In this document: positions 23,232 through 31,524 of the stretch, one piece after another | Layout: each line of letters starts with the position of its first letter | Position numbering within the stretch: the stretch's first letter is position 1 | Assembly: GCA_000433735.1 (NCBI GenBank) | Contig: HF998330.1 | Span: 5,712-53,918, forward strand | Length of the DNA: 48,207 nucleotides | Source of the DNA: Clostridium sp. CAG:167 | GTDB lineage: Bacteria > Bacillota > Clostridia > Lachnospirales > Lachnospiraceae | Reading direction: 5' to 3' | Translations under genes and position numbers: made by a program | The notes under the pieces: generated by a model | Databases searched by the model: none | Told to the model about the DNA's origin: nothing | What the model saw: the letters and a program-made list of their open reading frames with translations, nothing else

Positions 23232-24749
23232 CTAACCTCTCTTTCCACTGCGTTTCTGACGCAGTACCGGTTTGATGCCGAAAATATTCTGGAAAGCAAG
23301 GGCTTTGCGGTTAAAAAGTCCCTGCTCCAGTGTAATATCTGCCATGGTATCGGCGGTTACGATCAACTGGTCGTTTTTCAAGGTGACCGATACACTTTTA
23401 ATCTTGTGGCGGTTGCTTTTATCCAGCACATTGGCAATGCGGAGGATTGAATTTAATTTGGTCATAGAAATATATTCCTGTTTGGAAAAATCTTCCTGAA
23501 AGGATCCGTAGGAAGGAAATGCCTCACTGTTGTACCGGACGATATGGGCGATCATAGCCCGTTCTTTGTGAGACAGACCAATGATCTCTGTTGACATAAT
23601 GATCTGGTAGGAACATTCTCTGGAATCGATGGAGTCAATGTAAAGGCCGCAGCTGTGAAGGATCACGCTGATCTGCAGAAGCAGGCGCTCTCTTTTGCCA
23701 AGGCCGTGGAGTTTTCTGATGCGGTCAAAAAACTGCAGTGCCAGTGTCTGTACATTCTCTACATGATCCATATCTACATGGTACTTGCGGGCGATCATTT
23801 CAGAAGAAGATAAAATATCCTGTGTAAAATCGTGTTGTGGATGTAATTTCATTTTCTTGTCTGCAAATTCGGCAGCCATACTGTCACAAAAATCTACATT
23901 GGCAAAAAGCACATTTTCACACTGGGTGAGCTCTGTAATTTTCCGGCAAAGAATCATAGTGGGTGCCGTAAGCCGGTCAATGCCGGCATCGTGGTGCGAA
24001 AACAACAACTTTTTGCGGAAGATCTTCTTGTCAACGGAAATCGTGGTCTGCGGAAGTTTCTGTGGATTGATCTTGTAATAAAGTTCCGGGATCAGTTCCC
24101 CCATGATCAGTACATTTTTGATCTTGATATGTTCCAGGTACAGTTTCTGGAAAGCGTACAGATCTTTCTCGATATATTCGTCAATAAGATCGTGAAAATC
24201 ATAGGCTTTTTCTTCCATCACATGAAGAAGTTCCTGGATACGGCTGGATCCTAAGAGAAGGTTCTGGGTGGTCTGGAGTTTGCCCTTGTCAAAAATAGAC
24301 AACTGCACGCTGCCGCCGCCGATATCAGCAATCAGGGTTCCCTGGCGGATCAGTTTGTCAAAGGAGTCATCCTTTAATGCCAGTGCTTTGTAGTACAGGA
24401 ATCTGGCTTCGCTGTTGCTTAAAATTTTTACATCAAAACCGGTCTGTATTTGAATCTGGTCTATGACGATCATGGCATTGGAGGCTTCCCGCAGACCACT
24501 GGTGGTGTACACCTGCCACTGGTTGGCACCAAAATCCTGCATGATCCGTTTGAAGTCGTTTAATGTCTGACAGATCTCTTTCGTTGTTTTGTAGGATACA
24601 ACTCCGTGTGTATATACTTCTGCTCCCAGCGCCAGCGGCTGTCGGGTGTGGGATAGCTCCCTGATCCCCTTGGTTTTTGACACCTCATAGATCTTCATGG
24701 ACAGCTTGCTGGGACCGATATCAATGGCTGCGTAAGTTGAATAGGACAT
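23232..24749 (-). CDS. ppx: exopolyphosphatase / Ppx-GppA family phosphatase
   Basis: A 505-residue protein with an ASKHA-fold Ppx/GppA part (about 1-300: YAAIDIGPSKLSMKIYE, and LIADIGGGSVQLSIF as the second phosphate-binding motif) and a C-terminal HD-like helical domain (about 310-490, ILHSCGLYIDSID). It should remove terminal phosphates from polyphosphate. The first phosphate-binding loop reads DIGPSK where the family normally has D-x-G-S-N-S, a notable change. GGAGGTG precedes the ATG. The gene opens the ppx-ppk1 operon. Confidence 0.92.
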   Translation of the reverse strand: MSYSTYAAIDIGPSKLSMKIYEVSKTKGIRELSHTRQPLALGAEVYTHGVVSYKTTKEICQTLNDFKRIMQDFGANQWQVYTTSGLREASNAMIVIDQIQIQTGFDVKILSNSEARFLYYKALALKDDSFDKLIRQGTLIADIGGGSVQLSIFDKGKLQTTQNLLLGSSRIQELLHVMEEKAYDFHDLIDEYIEKDLYAFQKLYLEHIKIKNVLIMGELIPELYYKINPQKLPQTTISVDKKIFRKKLLFSHHDAGIDRLTAPTMILCRKITELTQCENVLFANVDFCDSMAAEFADKKMKLHPQHDFTQDILSSSEMIARKYHVDMDHVENVQTLALQFFDRIRKLHGLGKRERLLLQISVILHSCGLYIDSIDSRECSYQIIMSTEIIGLSHKERAMIAHIVRYNSEAFPSYGSFQEDFSKQEYISMTKLNSILRIANVLDKSNRHKIKSVSVTLKNDQLIVTADTMADITLEQGLFNRKALAFQNIFGIKPVLRQKRSGKRG

Positions 24750-24770
24750 AGTGGCACCTCCCTGGTTTAT

Positions 24771-24800
24771 ATTATATCAATTTTACTATGTAAAGGTAAA
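24771..24800 (-). promoter_or_regulatory. promoter of ppx-ppk1
   Basis: On the minus strand: TTTACC (24800-24795), 18 bases, TATAAT (24776-24771). The -10 is perfect. Confidence 0.55.
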
Positions 24801-24917
24801 AAATAAAAGTGTTTTTAGGTAAAAATCATGTAAAGTAGTGAAAAAAAATGAAAGGTATGATAGAATGGTGTGAGTGAAATACAGGAGACGACGCATATTA
24901 ATAAGGAGAGTTTATTT

Positions 24918-25949
24918 ATGAAGACGAGTGACTTTGATTATGATCTGCCAAAAGAGCTGATCGCACAGGATCCTCTGGAGGACCGCAGTGCTTCCAGACT
25001 TATGGTTTTGCATAGAAAATCCGGCACCATTGAACACCGGGTTTTTCATGATATTGTAGAGTATTTGAGACCGGGAGACTGTCTGGTACGCAACAATACA
25101 AAGGTAATCCCGGCCAGACTGTTTGGCGTGAGAGAAGATACCGGGGCTACGATTGAACTGCTTTTGTTAAAAAGAAGAGAAAACGATGTGTGGGAGACTC
25201 TAGTAAAGCCGGGAAAGAAAGCAAGAACCGGGACCAGGTTAGTGTTTGGTGACAACCATCTTACCGGTGAGATCATCGATGTGCTGGAAGATGGCAACCG
25301 CCTGATCCAGTTTCACTACGAGGGGATTTTTGAAGAGATCCTGGATGAACTGGGACAGATGCCTCTGCCGCCGTATATAACCCACAAACTGAAGGACAAA
25401 AACCGTTATCAGACAGTATACGCAAAGTACGAAGGCTCGGCGGCTGCCCCTACAGCTGGTCTGCATTTTACAGAAGAATTGTTCCAAAAGATTGAAGAAA
25501 AAGGGGTAAAGGTAGCCAATGTAACTTTGCATGTGGGATTAGGAACCTTCCGTCCGGTAAAGGTGGATGATGTAACGAAGCATCATATGCACACGGAGTT
25601 TTACCGGGTGGATAAAGAAGCGGCAGATCTTATGAATGAGACGAAGAAAAATGGAGGACGGATCATCTGTGTGGGGACTACCAGCTGTCGTACCATTGAA
25701 TCGGCGGCGGATGAGCAGGGCGTGATCCATCCCGGACAGGGGGACACCAGTATTTTTATTTATCCGGGATATAAATTTAAAATGCTGGATGCTTTGATCA
25801 CGAATTTTCACTTGCCGGAGTCCACTTTGCTGATGTTGGTATCGGCACTGGCAGGAAAAGACCAGATCATGAACGCTTATGAGACGGCGGTAAAAGAAAA
25901 GTATCGTTTCTTTTCATTTGGTGATGCTATGATCATATTGGACGATTAA
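24918..25949 (+). CDS. queA: S-adenosylmethionine:tRNA ribosyltransferase-isomerase
   Basis: A 343-residue enzyme making epoxyqueuosine in tRNA from preQ1 and SAM. Family landmarks include DFDYDLPKELIAQDPLEDRSASRLM, NNTKVIPARLFG, YEGSAAAPTAGLHFT, HVGLGTFRPV and the C-terminal YPGYKFKMLDALITNFHLPESTLLMLVSA region. The start at 24918 is set by AAGGAGAG about nine bases upstream; the frame stays open 16 codons further. A lipid-kinase gene follows after 11 bp. No tgt gene is present in the window. Confidence 0.97.
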   Translation: MKTSDFDYDLPKELIAQDPLEDRSASRLMVLHRKSGTIEHRVFHDIVEYLRPGDCLVRNNTKVIPARLFGVREDTGATIELLLLKRRENDVWETLVKPGKKARTGTRLVFGDNHLTGEIIDVLEDGNRLIQFHYEGIFEEILDELGQMPLPPYITHKLKDKNRYQTVYAKYEGSAAAPTAGLHFTEELFQKIEEKGVKVANVTLHVGLGTFRPVKVDDVTKHHMHTEFYRVDKEAADLMNETKKNGGRIICVGTTSCRTIESAADEQGVIHPGQGDTSIFIYPGYKFKMLDALITNFHLPESTLLMLVSALAGKDQIMNAYETAVKEKYRFFSFGDAMIILDD

Positions 25950-25960
25950 GGAGAGAAGTT

Positions 25961-26854
25961 GTGAAGTCGGTATTATTTGTGTATAATCCTCAGGCGGGAA
26001 AGGGAACGCTGAGGGGAAAGATATCGGATGTGCTGGAAGTGTTCCGCAGAAAAGATATGGTTGTGACGGTTTTTCCTACGGTAGGAGCAGGAGATGCGTA
26101 TCAGCTGATCAAGCAGCACGGAGCCGGGTTTGACCGTGTGATCTGCGCCGGAGGGGATGGAACGCTTCATGAGGCGGTACATGGTCTGATGGAGATACCA
26201 AAAGAGAAAAGACCTGGGTGCGGGTACATTCCTACCGGGACAGTCAATGATTTTGCCAATGGGATCAAACTACCCAAGCGGGTGATCTCGGCGGCGGAGG
26301 TGGCAGCAGGGGACCGGTGCCACGCCTATGATGTAGGGGAAATGAACGGACAGTATTTTTCCTATGTGGCGGCGTTCGGAGCCTTTACTTCCGTGTCTTA
26401 TGAGACGCCACAGGCTACAAAAAACCTGTTGGGAAAGACGGCCTATGTGTTGGATGGTGTGACCAAACTCAATACTTTGCGGGGAATCCCTGTGAAAGTA
26501 GAGACAGAAAAAGAATCTTTTGAAGAAGAATGTATCCTTGGTATGGTGACCAATGCAGATTCGGTGGGAGGGTTGAAGATATACCGGAAGACAAAGATCC
26601 GTCTGGATGATGGAGTGTTTGATGGTGTGTTTGTAAAAAAACCAAGAAACCCACTGGAATTAAATCTGGCCCTTGGTTTTTTGCTTACCGGTAACCGGAA
26701 CAACCAGGTGCGTGTGATCCACGGCAAAAAGATCCATATTACGGTGGAAAAACCGACACCTTTCACGCTGGATGGCGAGGCGGGAGGAAGTCACAGCGAA
26801 ATTCTGATCTCCAACCACAAACAGGCCATTCAGTTTTATCACGGACTGGAGTAG
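25961..26854 (+). CDS. diacylglycerol kinase-like lipid kinase (YegS/BmrU family)
   Basis: A 297-residue protein of the DAGK catalytic family. It has VYNPQAGKGTLRGK at the N terminus, the nucleotide-binding CAGGDGTLHEAVHGL and PTGTVNDFANGIKLP. Members phosphorylate diacylglycerol or related lipids, recycling lipid head-group by-products. The start is GTG with AAGGAGAG about seven bases upstream. It follows queA by 11 bp and is convergent with tyrA, 7 bp away, with no visible terminator between. Exact substrate cannot be read from the sequence. Confidence 0.93.
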   Translation: MKSVLFVYNPQAGKGTLRGKISDVLEVFRRKDMVVTVFPTVGAGDAYQLIKQHGAGFDRVICAGGDGTLHEAVHGLMEIPKEKRPGCGYIPTGTVNDFANGIKLPKRVISAAEVAAGDRCHAYDVGEMNGQYFSYVAAFGAFTSVSYETPQATKNLLGKTAYVLDGVTKLNTLRGIPVKVETEKESFEEECILGMVTNADSVGGLKIYRKTKIRLDDGVFDGVFVKKPRNPLELNLALGFLLTGNRNNQVRVIHGKKIHITVEKPTPFTLDGEAGGSHSEILISNHKQAIQFYHGLE

Positions 26855-26861
26855 AAAGAGG

Positions 26862-27965
26862 TTAGTCTCTGGCAGGCAGATCCAGACCGTATTTTTCTAA
26901 AGTATCTTTGGCAGAGAGGCGGGCTGCCTCGCTGTAAAATTCAATACGAAGAACGCCATCGGCATATTCACGGTTGTGAATGATGCCGATGTTTTTTATA
27001 CTGATCTTTTTCCCGAATAACAGGGAGGAGATTACAGCAATAGCACCGGGCTCGTCATCAATATTCACAAAAAGCTCATAAGAAGAACTGATACTCCCTT
27101 TTTTCTTGACAGACATGGAATTACGGTAATTGCCGGCTTCTTCAAATTCCCGGTAGATCTGTTTCATATCGCCCTGGGCGATGAGACGCCGGAACTCTTC
27201 CAGAGATTCTATGTAATACTGCAAAAAGTGGTCAATGCTTTCTCCGTTGGCAATACAGATATCCTGCCACATGGCAGGGGAGGATGAAGCAATGCGGGTG
27301 ATGTCTTTAAAACCGCCGGCGGCGCAGGATTTCATATCTTCGGCCTCATTATCATTTTTACGAACCATATTTACAAGAGAAACAGCCAGGATGTGTGGCA
27401 CATGACTGATGGCGGCCGTGATCTGGTCGTGGTGGTGATAATCCAGTACGACACAGTTGGCCCTTGTTTTTCCTACAATCTCCTGCATAAGAGCAATGTC
27501 TTCCGGCCGGTTTTCCTTTGTGGGGGTCAGAAGATAGTAGGCGTTTTCCAAAAGAGTGTCGGTGGAGTTGGCGTAGCCAGTCTTTTCGGAACCGGCCATA
27601 GGGTGCCCGCCGATAAACTGGGAACCAAGACCTTCTTTCAGTGCTGCCTGGCAGATGTTTCCTTTTACGCTGCCTACATCGGTTAGAAGGCAGTCTGGCT
27701 TGATCCATTTTTTCATAATCGGGAGATATTCGATGTTTTTCAGAACCGGAGCACACAGGAAAACAATGTCACAGCAGGCAAAACGCTCATCAATCTTGTA
27801 CCAGATTTCGTCAATGACACCTTCTTTTACACCCTGTTCCAGTTCCGGATTGTGGCGTCTGGAATAAACATATACAGAAATATCTGCGCCATCTTTGCGT
27901 AAAGCCCGGGCAATGGAGCCACCGATCAGTCCAAATCCAACAAATCCCAAATTTAAATGTTTCAT
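26862..27965 (-). CDS. tyrA: prephenate dehydrogenase with C-terminal ACT domain
   Basis: A 367-residue enzyme converting prephenate to 4-hydroxyphenylpyruvate for tyrosine. It opens with a Rossmann motif (LGFVGFGLIGGSIARAL), contains LTDVGSVKGNI, FIGGHPMAGSEKTG and the AISHVPHILAVSLV segment, and ends with an ACT domain (about 295-367, ELFVNIDDEPGAIAVISSLL) that likely senses tyrosine. The start at 27965 is chosen for GGAGG six bases upstream; the frame extends 19 codons more. It has its own promoter and no other aromatic genes beside it. Confidence 0.95.
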   Translation of the reverse strand: MKHLNLGFVGFGLIGGSIARALRKDGADISVYVYSRRHNPELEQGVKEGVIDEIWYKIDERFACCDIVFLCAPVLKNIEYLPIMKKWIKPDCLLTDVGSVKGNICQAALKEGLGSQFIGGHPMAGSEKTGYANSTDTLLENAYYLLTPTKENRPEDIALMQEIVGKTRANCVVLDYHHHDQITAAISHVPHILAVSLVNMVRKNDNEAEDMKSCAAGGFKDITRIASSSPAMWQDICIANGESIDHFLQYYIESLEEFRRLIAQGDMKQIYREFEEAGNYRNSMSVKKKGSISSSYELFVNIDDEPGAIAVISSLLFGKKISIKNIGIIHNREYADGVLRIEFYSEAARLSAKDTLEKYGLDLPARD

Positions 27966-27994
27966 AACTGCCTCCAAACATACATAATACAAAT

Positions 27995-28022
27995 AGTGTA
28001 ACATCTGAGGGGAAAAATGCAA
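27995..28022 (-). promoter_or_regulatory. promoter of tyrA
   Basis: On the minus strand: TTGCAT (28022-28017), 16 bases, TACACT (28000-27995), 30 bases before the start codon. Confidence 0.55.
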
Positions 28023-28073
28023 CTTTTTTTTAACGATCCCCTGTCACGATGTGTGGATTAAGCGAAGAACATA

Positions 28074-28102
28074 TTGCCACCTTTCCCAACCTGATCTATA
28101 AT
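28074..28102 (+). promoter_or_regulatory. promoter of the HAD phosphatase-pepD operon
   Basis: TTGCCA at 28074-28079, 17 bases, TATAAT at 28097-28102, 35 bases before the ATG. Confidence 0.75.
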
Positions 28103-28136
28103 AAACCTAGTTCAATTAAGGAAAGGATGCGGACCC

Positions 28137-28826
28137 ATGAGAGAGTATGAAGCAGTTGTGTTTGATATGGATGGTGTGATTTTCGATTCGGAGAAAAAGG
28201 TGGTGGAGTGCTGGCAGGTTCTGGCGGACAAGTACGGATTCACCGGGATTGAGCAGGCGTGCCGAGCCTGCCTTGGAACCACCAAGGAAAAATCAAAGGA
28301 GATTATGTTGCAAAGGTATGGGGAAGACTTCCCTTATGAAACCTATTCCGCAGAGGCTTCCAAACTCTTTCATGAGCGGTATGATGGCGGGCGACTGCCG
28401 AAAAAGACCGGCATAAAAAAAATTTTACAGGCCCTTTCCCAGAAAGGCAAAAAGATTGCGCTGGCTTCTTCTACCAGACGGCAGACGGTGGAATCCCAGC
28501 TGCGGGAGGCCGGACTGATTGGATATTTTGATAAAATCATATGTGGGGATATGGTAGAAAAAAGCAAGCCGGAGCCGGACATCTATATCCGGGCATGCAA
28601 GGAACTGGGCGTTTTGCCGGAACAGGCGTATGCCATTGAGGATTCCTACAATGGGATCCGTTCTGCGTACCGGGCTGGGATGCGCCCTATCATGGTGCCG
28701 GATATGGTGCCGCCGGATGAAGAGATGAGAAAATTAGCCTGCATGATAAAGGAAGATTTAAGCCAGGTCTGCCGGGCCATAATAGAAGACGAGAAAAAGC
28801 CACAGGAGGGAACAATCCATGATTGA
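28137..28826 (+). CDS. HAD-superfamily (subfamily IA) phosphatase
   Basis: A 229-residue beta-phosphoglucomutase-like HAD hydrolase. Motif I is FDMDGVIFDSE (Asp nucleophile and acid/base), motif II ALASSTRRQ, motif III KSKPEPDIY and motif IV AIEDSYNGIRSA. A helical cap sits between I and II. The substrate is probably a small sugar or nucleotide phosphate but cannot be named. The ATG has AAAGGATG about eight bases upstream. Its end overlaps pepD by 8 bp, so the two are translationally coupled. Confidence 0.92.
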   Translation: MREYEAVVFDMDGVIFDSEKKVVECWQVLADKYGFTGIEQACRACLGTTKEKSKEIMLQRYGEDFPYETYSAEASKLFHERYDGGRLPKKTGIKKILQALSQKGKKIALASSTRRQTVESQLREAGLIGYFDKIICGDMVEKSKPEPDIYIRACKELGVLPEQAYAIEDSYNGIRSAYRAGMRPIMVPDMVPPDEEMRKLACMIKEDLSQVCRAIIEDEKKPQEGTIHD

Positions 28827-30255
28827 GAATTTACAGCCACAAAAGGTGTTTTATTATTTTGAAAAGATTTGCAGTATTCCACATGGCTCCGGAAATACCG
28901 GAAAGATCAGTGATTATCTGGTGGATTTTGCAAACAGACACGACCTTCGCAGCCGTCAGGATGAATCAGGAAATGTGATCATCTGGAAGGATGGAACGGG
29001 GCAGTGTGCACAGTCGGAGCCGGTAATTCTGCAGGGACACATGGACATGGTGTGTGAAAAAGAACCATCCTGCACATTAAATATGGAACAGGACGGGCTT
29101 CAGTTAAAGTTAGAGGACGGCATCATCTCCGCAGAGGGAACCACTCTCGGTGGTGATGATGGCATTGCGGTGGCATACTGTCTGGCACTTCTGGCAGATC
29201 CGGATATAGAACATCCACCGCTGGAGTGTGTGTTTACTGTAGATGAAGAGATCGGTATGCTAGGGGCGGCAGCCTTGGACTGTGGGGATCTGCAGGGGAA
29301 AAAGATGTTAAACATGGACTCAGAAGAAGAGGGGATTTTCCTTGTAAGCTGCGCAGGAGGAGCTACAGCAACTATTACGTTGCCGGTAATGCAGCGGATA
29401 CACAAAAAGGATAAACAATATGGTATCCACATCCGGGGGCTGCAGGGAGGACATTCCGGAACGGAGATAGACAAAGGACTGGCTAATGCCAGTGTAGTAC
29501 TGGGACGTGTTCTGGCAGCGTTGCAGGAAAAAGCACAGATTCAGTTGATCTGTATCCAGGGAGGAAAAAAGGACAACGCCATCCCAAGAGAAGCGGAGGC
29601 TTTCTTTACTTCCTCTGAAAGGGAAGAAACCTTGCGGCAGACGGCGGAAGAAATACAGGGAATGATCCAATCTGAGTACAGAGAAACGGAACCGCAGATG
29701 GAATTTGTCTGGAGTCAGGAAGAAGGGAACTGCAGGGTTATGAGCGAAGAGGACACAAAGAAAGTTATAACTCTTCTGCGGATCCTGCCGGCAGGCGTCC
29801 AGAAAATGAGCCGCGAGATCGAAGGATTGGTACAGACCTCCTTAAATCTGGGAGTGCTGGAAAGTAAAGAAGATGGCGTCAGTTTTTGCTTTTCTGTAAG
29901 GAGCAGTGTGGAATCAGAGAAGCAGGAACTGCTCAATCGTCTGGAACTGACGGCACAGACTGTGGGAGCATTTGTGGTGGTTGAAGGAGCGTATTCGGCC
30001 TGGGAATACCGCGAAGATTCGCCGGTGCGAGAGGCTATGCTTCGGAGTTACCGGGAACAGTATGGCAGAGAACCGGTGGTGCAGGCGATTCATGCAGGTG
30101 TTGAGTGTGGACTGTTTGCGGGCAAAATAGACGGATTGGATTGTGTGTCTTTTGGACCGGATATGCAGGATATCCATACAACCAGAGAGCGTATGGATGT
30201 GGCCAGTGTGCAGAGAACCTGGAAACTGCTGCTTCGTGTTTTGCAGAAGTTATAA
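28819..30255 (+). CDS. pepD: aminoacyl-histidine dipeptidase (M20C)
   Basis: A 478-residue zinc dipeptidase of the PepD/Xaa-His family that degrades short peptides in the cytoplasm. Metal-site motifs include GHMDMVCEK, TTLGGDDGIAVAYCLALL, TVDEEIGMLGA and the late HAGVECGLF and IHTTRERM. A dimerisation insert (GLQGGHSGTEIDKG) lies in the middle. Length is typical. AGGAGGG lies about eight bases before the ATG, inside the end of the HAD gene. Confidence 0.95.
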   Translation: MIENLQPQKVFYYFEKICSIPHGSGNTGKISDYLVDFANRHDLRSRQDESGNVIIWKDGTGQCAQSEPVILQGHMDMVCEKEPSCTLNMEQDGLQLKLEDGIISAEGTTLGGDDGIAVAYCLALLADPDIEHPPLECVFTVDEEIGMLGAAALDCGDLQGKKMLNMDSEEEGIFLVSCAGGATATITLPVMQRIHKKDKQYGIHIRGLQGGHSGTEIDKGLANASVVLGRVLAALQEKAQIQLICIQGGKKDNAIPREAEAFFTSSEREETLRQTAEEIQGMIQSEYRETEPQMEFVWSQEEGNCRVMSEEDTKKVITLLRILPAGVQKMSREIEGLVQTSLNLGVLESKEDGVSFCFSVRSSVESEKQELLNRLELTAQTVGAFVVVEGAYSAWEYREDSPVREAMLRSYREQYGREPVVQAIHAGVECGLFAGKIDGLDCVSFGPDMQDIHTTRERMDVASVQRTWKLLLRVLQKL

Positions 30256-30310
30256 AACGGGAGACAGCAATATTATGAGGGACATATATTAAAAAAGAGA
30301 GGAACATGCT

Positions 30311-30691
30311 ATGACGAACCAAACATGGCTGGCCCGGGTGGATCAAAAGACACCCAATGGCTACGAGTGTGACAAAGAGCCGGGATATTATGAAGAAAAG
30401 GACGGCTGGAAAGTAGTTACAGCCTTGTCTAAAATTCAGGTAAAAAATGAAAAAACAGGGGACACTGCAGAATACAGCCCACATCTGTACCAGAGCAGCA
30501 TGCACCCGGAGCAGATGCAGATCCGGACACTGACTGTTGGCTGCAGGGGAGAAGAGATGTATATTGAGGCCCCTTATGATAAAAAAAAGCTCCACCCGGA
30601 GGAAACAATTGTTGGGGTGGAGCCTTATTTGCCTGAAATTATAAAACCAGACTGCCTTCACTGCTGTAATTGCGGAAGATGCAGTTACTGA
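30311..30691 (+). CDS. hypothetical protein with Cys-rich tail
   Basis: A 126-residue soluble protein I do not recognise. It opens MTNQTWLARVDQKTPNGYEC, is rich in charged residues and Pro, and ends in DCLHCCNCGRCSY, a C-x2-C-C-x-C-x2-C cluster that looks built for a metal or Fe-S centre. No signal peptide or membrane segment. GAGG lies about nine bases before the ATG. It follows pepD by 55 bp and its stop abuts the stop of the PRTase-like gene on the other strand (a shared TGATCA). Confidence 0.65.
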   Translation: MTNQTWLARVDQKTPNGYECDKEPGYYEEKDGWKVVTALSKIQVKNEKTGDTAEYSPHLYQSSMHPEQMQIRTLTVGCRGEEMYIEAPYDKKKLHPEETIVGVEPYLPEIIKPDCLHCCNCGRCSY

Positions 30692-31342
30692 TCATAATTC
30701 GGAATAACCAAAACCATTTACAATGGCATCTATCTTTTCCTTGTTCTTGCAATGCGGACATTCGCTGGAACGGAATGTCTGATATTCCGGAAGATCCGCT
30801 GTAGAGAAAATACTGTGCACGGTCTGTCCGTGGATTTCTCCTGCTGCACTGAAAATAGCCGATACTCCCTGAATGATACCGCCGTAATACTGGATGCAGT
30901 CAAGGCTTCTGGCGATGGTCTTGCCGGTGGTGGCAGAGGCCAGCAAAAGCAGGATGTTCTTGCCCTGGACCATAGGCTGCAGGTTGTCACGGAAAATCAT
31001 CTGGCCGTTTTTATCTAACTCTGGTGTGATGATATACATACTGTTGTGGCGGTTCAGAGACATGATCCCGTTGCGGGTCAGCTCTTCTGCCAGACAGGAA
31101 CCGATGACCTCGCAGCCGTCCATGCAGACGATGGTGTCTACGGGAGTGCTGTACTGATATTCTTTCGCCATTTCTTTTGCCACTTCTGCGGCGTCACAGT
31201 GACGAACTTTCAATGTGGTCATATCCATATAAAAATTAATATGAGACTGACTGGTAGCAAAATGTCCCGGAACGACTTTCAGGGAAATCTTGCTGTTGTA
31301 CTTGGATGGAATCTTATACTCACGATCTAATAACATTGGCAT
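30692..31342 (-). CDS. phosphoribosyltransferase-like protein with C-terminal CxxC
   Basis: A 216-residue protein resembling the PRTase fold of orotate phosphoribosyltransferases. The hood and core are suggested by VDTIVCMDGCEVIGSCLAEEL and the presumed PRPP loop by ILLLLASATTGKTIARSL. In true PRTases that loop carries two adjacent acidic residues before the T-T-G; here they are Ala and Ser, so normal catalysis is doubtful. The C terminus has ECPHCKNKEK, a possible half zinc site. It begins with no signal peptide. Related genes are annotated as orotate phosphoribosyltransferase in Clostridia, but no pyr genes are near. A regulator or ligand-binding role is a possibility only. Confidence 0.65.
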   Translation of the reverse strand: MPMLLDREYKIPSKYNSKISLKVVPGHFATSQSHINFYMDMTTLKVRHCDAAEVAKEMAKEYQYSTPVDTIVCMDGCEVIGSCLAEELTRNGIMSLNRHNSMYIITPELDKNGQMIFRDNLQPMVQGKNILLLLASATTGKTIARSLDCIQYYGGIIQGVSAIFSAAGEIHGQTVHSIFSTADLPEYQTFRSSECPHCKNKEKIDAIVNGFGYSEL

Positions 31343-31440
31343 ACCCCTTTCCTCAATATATGTTTACTGTAGTAGTTATAGTTTACCACATCTTTGCACA
31401 TCCGACCAGTGATATTTTGAAAAAGTTGTGGCAAGAATCA

Positions 31441-31469
31441 TTGATTTTTACACCGTTTCTATATATAAT
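31441..31469 (+). promoter_or_regulatory. promoter of the rel operon
   Basis: TTGATT at 31441-31446, 17 bases, TATAAT at 31464-31469, 55 bases before the rel start. Confidence 0.75.
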
Positions 31470-31524
31470 AGGAAATATCGTGATGCGAAGAGGCAATACA
31501 TGATTATGAGAGAGGAGGATGAAG

